From Myrica gale (taxonomy: Eukaryota > Streptophyta > Magnoliopsida > Fagales > Myricaceae): a DNA stretch of 64,000 bases. The notes beneath the pieces are model-generated. The model made no database searches. It saw nothing but the letters and a program-made list of their open reading frames with translations, and was not told the origin of the DNA. Position 1 is the first letter of the stretch, and every line of letters starts with the position of its first letter. Positions 57,603 through 64,000 of the stretch are shown here, in pieces. The position numbers and the translations under genes are program-made. The stretch is taken from contig OZ005614.1 in NCBI GenBank assembly GCA_963930655.1, positions 1,736,001 through 1,800,000 on the forward strand, in the 5' to 3' direction.

Positions 57603-58019
57603 TAGGGGTGAAAACCTGAAATGCGGTCCGGACCGTATTTCCGGTCTTCCAATATTAAAGGACCGGATCGGACCACTTATATGTGGTCCGATCCGGTCCG
57701 GTCTTAAGAAATACGGTCCGGTCTGAACCACTTAAGTAGTCCAGACCGGATTTAAATTCTTTCTAAAAAAAATTTCGCGCAGAGCAGTAAGCCTATTGCT
57801 CTGCGCAGTGCGGTATTAATTTTTAAAAAACTAAAAAAAATTAAAAAATTTTTATGAAATGCGGTCCGGTTTGGACCGCATTTCAAATATGTATAGACCG
57901 GACCGGACCGGATTAAAAGACCGAATTTATCCGATCCGGACCAGACCGTATTTTTAAAATTGAGACCGGACCGGACCGCAAATCCGGTCCGATTTGCGAT
58001 CCGGTACTGTTTAGCCCTA
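57603..58019. mobile_element. hAT-type MITE, GGTCCGG family, copy 3
   Basis: 417 bp from TAGGGGTGAAAACCTGAAAT to GGTACTGTTTAGCCCTA. Flanks are CTGCGAGC (57595-57602) and CTGCTAGC (58020-58027), an 8-bp duplication with one mismatch. It contains many CCGGACCGG words plus GCTCTGCGCAGTGC, as in copy 2. Confidence 0.9.
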
Positions 58020-58245
58020 CTGCTAGCAATGTTTTTAGTTTGGGCGAGGTAGTGACTGAGACCAGAGGTTAGGACGTTATAGCGAAGAGCCCATGAGGGA
58101 ATAAGGCAAGAAAGTGCATTCCCAGAGAAGAGTTAATGTTTGTAATTAATCCACGTGCTTAATTTTTGTCCTTTTTTGAGTTGTTTGACAGCATAGCATT
58201 AATCTATTTGTTTTTTTTTTTCTGCGTGGCATAGCATTAATCTAA

Positions 58246-58444
58246 GGCTGCGTTTGCAAACCCAAATTATCCCCACAATTTTATCTCTTTCCTAATAAAA
58301 TACTCAAATATTATCTCTCTCTCTCCCATAAAAAATATAAAAAATTACAAAAATTATAAAAAATTACCTCTCTCTTCACCTTTTCACTAAACCCAATACC
58401 AACACATATTCCCATACCAAAAATATTACAACACAAACACAACC
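58246..58444. mobile_element. Tourist-like MITE with TAA target duplication
   Basis: 199 bp, starting GGCTGCGTTTGCAAACCC and ending ACAACACAAACACAACC. TAA lies on both sides (58243-58245 and 58445-58447), the PIF/Harbinger signature. Confidence 0.85.
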
Positions 58445-58570
58445 TAAATCGTGGCATTTTATTCCACGCCAAAGGGAGTGCCTGGTAGATTTTGGACAGT
58501 CCGCAAGTAGGCTGTCCGTACTTTTATACTTTCTTGAGTTTCTCCTTTTTAGGTAAGCTACGATTGACGT

Positions 58571-58737
58571 TTGTTTCTCAAAATTTTAAGATTTTTTTTT
58601 TGGATATTAAAGTTTATTTGATTTTATAAAATGTTGAGAAGATTTTAAAATGTGTTATCGTAGATGTTGAAAATATTGAAATGCGTTTAGTTTGCTCGAA
58701 ATTTTAATATTCTAAAATATTGAGAAAACAAACGTCA
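58571..58737. mobile_element. Family-B MITE, copy 3
   Basis: The ends ACGTTTGTTTCTCAAAATTT and the complement of AATATTGAGAAAACAAACGT are good inverted repeats. The interior is A/T-rich. Confidence 0.8.
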
Positions 58738-59413
58738 ATTTTAATTTTTTTTAAAGTCAATCGAGAGAGAGAGAGGGAGAGACATCAAAATCGTACATAG
58801 CACGTGAACTACTCCTGTTTTTTTCCAAATTCATGAAAAATATGCCTATGAGCCTCCAAACACATCACACTTTTGGGTCTAGCATGGCTGCTTAAAACTC
58901 TCTCAAAACTTACGTTATTTTTTTTTTCTATTCAGGGATAGGGGAAACAAGACAACCACGAAGTGTTTCGCTGGGAGAGAGTAGACAAACTTCCCAACAG
59001 TCAGTCGAACACACCTTCAAAAGGGTCTATCCTTTGAAGGTTATTTATGCTAAGAGAGTATAAATCTTTGTATTTTTTAAATTACAATTCTTTGTAATTT
59101 TTTGCTTAAATTACATCATACAATTTGAAAAGAGATAGACACAATAAATAAATCATATCTCTTTTATATTTGTCTATGTAAAATTTCAAATAGTATATAC
59201 TCTATAATAAAGTTCTCCTATTATATTATTTCTCTCCAAATTACATGATACAATTCGGGTGAGTACACAGATCTATATTCTTTCTTCCCTCTCTATTTCA
59301 TCAAAAAGAAAGAAAGAAAGAAAAAGTCTCAAAAACAATGATCTCTAATCCACTTGATTCTTTTATCTCATTTTAAAAAAAAAACAAAGAAATCTCAGTT
59401 CTAGCAGACACTG

Positions 59414-59697
59414 TTATGTTCGTTTCCTACATTTTTTCAGGATTCAAATACATTCACAAAACTACCACCGAACATATTCAGAATTCAAACACAAACACCA
59501 ATACATTTTACACAATCTCCAACAATTTTTTTTTATTCAACATAAATTCTCTCTCTATACTTTTTCACATAACTCCAATATTTTTTTATCAAACAATTAC
59601 ATCAAATAATATCTCTCTCCACTTTACACAAATACTATTCAATATAAATATTTACAAAATCTCTAAAATCCTACAATTTTTACTCAAGCCGAACATA
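59414..59697. mobile_element. Family-A MITE, copy 3
   Basis: Begins TATGTTCGTTTCCTACAT and ends CAAGCCGAACATA. The outermost TATGTTCG/CGAACATA are perfect inverted repeats. Interior blocks are shared with 33684 and 50958. Confidence 0.8.
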
Positions 59698-60066
59698 CAG
59701 GAGACACGTGCCAAGTGCTCAATGTTTTGGTCTTATCGATCCTAACAAAGTATGGCATAGGAAAAACAAGGTTAGTCTTGAAAGGGTAGATCCGCTTCAT
59801 GTTACACCCATTCATGTGGTCATTGGAACTTACCAAAATCACCGATGATTTTATTCCAGCTGTACTTTTCCCACACGAACTAGAGAGATTTTAGAGGAAA
59901 GAATTATATATACGAGGGTAGCCTACTGTTTTTTTTTTATATAAGGGTAGCCTACTGTTTACTTGAGAAATGGTCAGCTCAAATGGTAGGTCAAGCTCTT
60001 CTCCAATCGGTAGAGTTGCTAAATATGGGAAGGTTTTGGTCGGATATATCATATAATAATATATTT

Positions 60067-60087
60067 AATAATAATAATAATAATAAA
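60067..60087. repeat. (ATA)n microsatellite
   Basis: About seven ATA/TAA units. Confidence 0.9.
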
Positions 60088-60727
60088 CTGCAATATATTA
60101 TATTCTGGAACTCTTTTACCAAGGGATACAGATGGTTGAATGACATGAATTTAACATGTGGACGATGATGCTATAGTACATTCCATTTAACGTATTCGTT
60201 TGTAAAACATTATTCACACCTCCCGATCTTATTTATAAATGATGCGATAAGAAATTTAAAAAAAAGGGTTCAAATAGACAGCTTTTTTTTTTCTAAATAA
60301 ATAGACAGCTTTTGAAATCGGCAAAACTCTAATATTATTGTCCTGACAAGTGACAAGGAAATAAACTTCAGCACATGCTCCAATTTGTGATGTCTCAAGC
60401 AAGGACGTCCTCGACAACTAAGAATGACATGATCCTGGCAAGAACCCCCAGGATTCTCAACAGATCGGGAAAAGCAACTTCAATTTAAGTTAGCTTGCAG
60501 TTCTTTCTGTGTACACAATTTAAGCATCCCAACTTGCTTCCGAAAAAAAAACAAGAAAATTAGCAATCAAGCGTCGAACGTTATATCTGTACCATCTTCA
60601 GACCCAAGATAAGAAACATAAAAAAGATAAAGCTTACAAAAAAAAATAAGAAACATAAAAAAGCAGCAGCGTTGCTCATGAATGCCTCAACAACTAATGC
60701 CCAAAACCAGCAATCCTCCGAAATATC

Positions 60728-63700
60728 TCAACCACCTGCTGTTGACTTGTAGTGAAATTCGTCAATGGTGGAGTAAATTAAACCCTCTTCTTCTAGAGAC
60801 CTTATAGATTCCCTGGAACAGAAACGCATAAAACTTACCGTAACCATCCGAAAAGTAGGGGCCAAAAAAAAAGTATACAAGTTTACATGCTGGGTTTAAG
60901 AGAGAGATTACATTATCTTGTCCACAGGAATTTTTAGCTGCCGCGAAAGCTCATCCCTGTGTATCCCCTTCTCCTGCCCGCTGCATTCAAGAACCGACCC
61001 AAAAAGTTCGAGTATAATTGTCACCAAAGTATGACAGCGATGCGTGATATAGACGAAACTACTTATAAAATAAACAGCACTAACCAATTCATTTAAAATG
61101 AGGCAACACCAACCAAACAAAAATGTGAAAGAAAAAGAAGCTACATACATGCTTGAAGGCTGCTGCAGATAGTCAACGACCAGTTGATCGCAGCTCTTGA
61201 CCCCATCAACGCTAGATTGCCCAGATAACTACAGGAAAGAGACTTAGAATGTTTATCCAAAGTTATGAATAAGGATATAGTATCTAAAGATACGGGAAAA
61301 ATCATGAAGTCTTATCATACTTGACTAGATGGGGCTGTCTGATATCCATTTGATCGATTGCTCGCAGGAGTACTCAGAGATGCACCCACCGGCTGAGGCT
61401 GGGTTGGTGTAACTCCTTGCCGCTTAAGCCAAAACACAAGATACGTAATCAATACAGAAACATAATACATACACATTCACGCATCTATGTATATAAGAGA
61501 ATGAATCGTACTGCAGAGTGGATTCATTTTGAGGGAATTTTAAAATTGATGGATTGACTATTGTTATAGTAACAACTCTATCTGGATCTAGTCATCCACA
61601 GACCACGATTACACATTTAAACAAAAATTGGGGATAGCAGGAGGTAACTATTGTCATCACCTTTTTTGCGATAGTGAAGCAACTATATCACTAATAAATA
61701 ATAGTTTGTAGGGGAGCAGGTGCAAGGGCATGCAGCCACCACTGGTATCAATTAGAACACAACTACCAGTACCTGTGATTTGGATTGCAAGTGGTTATGT
61801 ATGCAGTCAATAAAGTGGAAGGTAACCTCATCGAAGTTTGCGATAGGCCTGGAAAACAATTAATTCGCAGCATCAGAGAACGTTAATCTATCTACTGGGG
61901 AAGAAATTTGCACACAATTCAGACAAGTCTCATATTGAATCCCATTAATTCTTCAAACCTAGATGCACCTAAGCTACTCCTACAAAGTTGTGGTGCATAT
62001 GCTAGTCGAAATTTTCCGTGGAAATACTAAATCTTAGATTTTCTTCTGCAAGAACATTTAAGTATAGGTAGCATATGGCCATCATGCTTTGGAAATAATT
62101 CACCTCTGAATTTGGCTCAGCAATTAGAATCGTTACATATAATTCGTTTATCAACTCTACATGACACTTGCAACCTGTTGTTAACCACATAACACAGCAC
62201 CCAAGGCAGTTGAATACCAATAAAAGTGCCCAACTTTCTACTCAGACAAAACGAATGGAAGAGGATACACGCACTCACTCAAGCATAGATAAATAATTTT
62301 CATCGCATATAGTCATTCAGGTTCTTGTACAAATCTACACACACTTAGACTGGCTTATGAAGCATGCATATGAATGGCAGTGCCCCCGTCTTTTGGGGAA
62401 TGCTACGTCCACCATTTTGATGTCTACAGACACATGGTTTTGTGTCTTCAATCATAGGGAATGGAAACGTTTTTCCCAGCCTGAAAACAAATCATGGGGT
62501 TTGATAACCCAAATTATGGCTGGTCAGCCCTTATTAGCACCCCATTTTCTGCTCCAAAGTAGACATTGCAGTTGGCTGTGAAGTAGCAACATCTCAAATT
62601 CCTGAAACTCTTAACCTTTATGCTTGCTTCATTACCGAAGCCATCATCCATGCCAACCAAAAAACAAGAACATATATTGCAATCTTCAAATCTATAAAAA
62701 CAATTTCTGGACAGGTTTAAATAGATAGAATTCAAGCACAACTTTTTATGTGGTAAGTACCTAAAAAGTATGCGTTGTAGATATGCACGAGCAGCTTCTT
62801 AAACAAAGCTAACATCAGAAATTAAATGAAAATAATTCCGTCATGCCTGGCCAATTGATCAGATAGACCGAAAGTATTTTGCAACCATACCTGACAGAGA
62901 AGGCAACTAATTGCTTGATGCCTTTAAAGCTTTTCATGTGCCCATTAACACGAACGTACATTCCATCCCTGTTGAATAATGAATCACAGAAAATCCTCAA
63001 AAGTCCTTTCATGAGGTGCCTTGTTAGAACCTTAATAAATCTGAGAACTTACTGTATCTCCTCCATTTCTATTCTGTCATGATTTTCATTCATCCTGTTA
63101 AGAGAATGCAAAATATATATATTAAGACTTAGTTTATGGTTATATAAAGTGGATAAAGAATTGGGAATAGACTCTGCAGTCAGAACTCAAGAAAATATAA
63201 TTATGAGAGACTTGTTTTTCGAAGTGCTCCCCTAGTTTCTGCAGTCAAAGATTGCATTGATATGAAGTCTATGCTGCTGAAAACACAAAAATATGAAAAT
63301 ATAACGATACAACATAGTAGTACTTCATGTCTCCACGCAAAACTGCATTTATTACCATCTTTTACATCCGATTCTTCCTGTCCCATCATCAAGATTGAAA
63401 CCAATATCAGTATTCCTACCAGCTTTATCAGACACCATTCCAACCACCGTCACCTAAGACCAATGGGATGTCATGAGTTGTCCATAGGAAGGAAAGGACT
63501 ACAACAAAGGTTCTACAGAATTAGAATCTCTTTCCGAAAAACAGAAAAAAGGTAGAAGAGTTTGTCAGTAAGGCTTCATTTATACTGATTTCAGTTTCTA
63601 AAGCCTAAGGGAGTTAGCTTTAAAGAAAGACTATACATGCTTGCTGAGAATAACTGCAGAAGATAGAAAACAATTTTGACAAATCTTATGGTTTCTCTAG

Positions 63701-64000
63701 CTTGAGCGACAAAAGCGTTACTCAAAACTTAGCCTGATGTCCCATAAAAGATGACAGATCTGTAATCCAATATTTTAGATTCCTTTTCTGTTCAGTTCAT
63801 GCACTTTACTGGAACTAAACAAAGCAACGAAATATCTTTGGTTGAAAGGAGAGAGGTCGCAAAACAAAAAAATCAGTACATTGGCCACATCCACGCCGTT
63901 GATCAGAAAACTTGATTTTTCATCACCAGACTCAGAAGATTCACGAATTTGCTTCACCGTCACTGGAACCAAAGCCTGAGAATCGCGACTCTGCAATCAC
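60728..64000 (-). CDS. RPA2: Replication protein A 32 kDa subunit (5' end beyond the right edge)
   Basis: Nine coding exons in the window: 63880 to about 63990 or beyond, 63356-63453, 63053-63094, 62891-62968, 61773-61848, 61321-61422, 61149-61228, 60912-60980 and 60728-60812. All are GT-AG and consistent in phase. RPA2 is part of the heterotrimer that coats single-stranded DNA in replication, repair and recombination (known). The OB-fold spans SQALVPVTVKQIRESSESGD, FLINGVDVANVTVVGMVSDK, FNLDDGTGRIGCKRW, IQDGMYVRVNGHMKSFKGIK and FHFIDCIHNHLQ. A Ser/Thr/Pro/Gln-rich linker follows. The C-terminal winged helix (GQEKGIHRDELSRQL, SIRSLEEEGLIYSTIDEFHY) normally binds repair partners. The N-terminal phosphorylation region lies outside the window. 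The rightmost exon may begin at the acceptor ATTGCAG near 63990. Confidence 0.93.

Larger units (their letters stand above)
55497..60727. other. Intergenic between MYB and RPA32 genes
   Basis: MYB promoter, then a SINE-like unit (55878-55988), Tourist-like MITEs (56108-56287 and 58246-58444), hAT MITE copy 3 (57603-58019), a family-B MITE (58571-58737), a family-A MITE (59414-59697) and an (ATA)n tract (60067-60087). No gene supported. Confidence 0.65.

Noticed and set aside
1..64000. CRISPR arrays, operons, riboswitches, rRNA genes
   Set aside because: No regularly spaced repeats of the right kind, no prokaryotic gene structure and no rRNA signature; the window is clearly plant nuclear DNA.

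Overview
This window is nuclear DNA from a flowering plant, most likely a eudicot. Genes are split by GT-AG introns and separated by long AT-rich spacers full of small non-autonomous transposons. The protein families are plant-typical: UBP26, Lunapark, P- and PLS-class PPR proteins, plastid fibrillin, GT14 glycosyltransferase, fasciclin-like AGP, FPF1-like and R2R3-MYB. There are no operons, CRISPR arrays or rRNA genes. The species cannot be named from the sequence alone. I rebuilt the exon models by hand from splice sites, reading-frame continuity and remembered family sequences.

Layout, left to right. A LINE 3' end (1-530) lies in an intron of a UBP26 histone H2B deubiquitinase gene (minus, cut by the left edge, CDS 548-1881). 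Next is a five-exon Lunapark ER-junction gene (minus, 4349-8266). At 9.3-14.6 kb there is a hAT-type MITE, a probable plastid-derived patch with a trnN-like relic, and a broken Sel1-repeat gene whose intron holds a scrambled Copia element. Then come a mitochondrial- or plastid-type PPR gene (minus, 16457-19357), a plastid fibrillin gene (minus, 20789-22986), a ten-exon GT14 glycosyltransferase (plus, 26694-31993), a plant selenoprotein-H homologue with Cys instead of Sec (plus, 34123-36917), an intronless fasciclin-like AGP (plus, 38261-39151) and an intronless FPF1-like gene (plus, 46848-47189). The right third holds a PLS-PPR pseudogene (52.3-53.6 kb), a TT2-like R2R3-MYB gene (minus, 54275-55496) and the RPA 32 kDa subunit gene (minus, 60728 to beyond the right edge).

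The genes do not form a visible pathway; neighbours look functionally unrelated, as is usual in plants. The spacers are where structure is dense. They contain a complete 311-bp TRIM retrotransposon with PBS, PPT and 5-bp TSD, and a 513-bp solo LTR with a perfect 5-bp TSD. Three copies of a GGTCCGG-rich hAT MITE family each have an 8-bp TSD. A 495-bp Mutator-like foldback has a 10-bp TSD. Tourist-like MITEs and two further A/T-rich MITE families recur many times. A 5'-truncated LINE has a 12-bp TSD, and there is a tRNA-headed SINE-like element. I see no clearly new biological system. The strongest candidates for a second look are the inverted-LTR Copia remnant, the hAT MITE family, the TRIM, and the non-canonical or out-of-phase splice junctions in the fibrillin gene.
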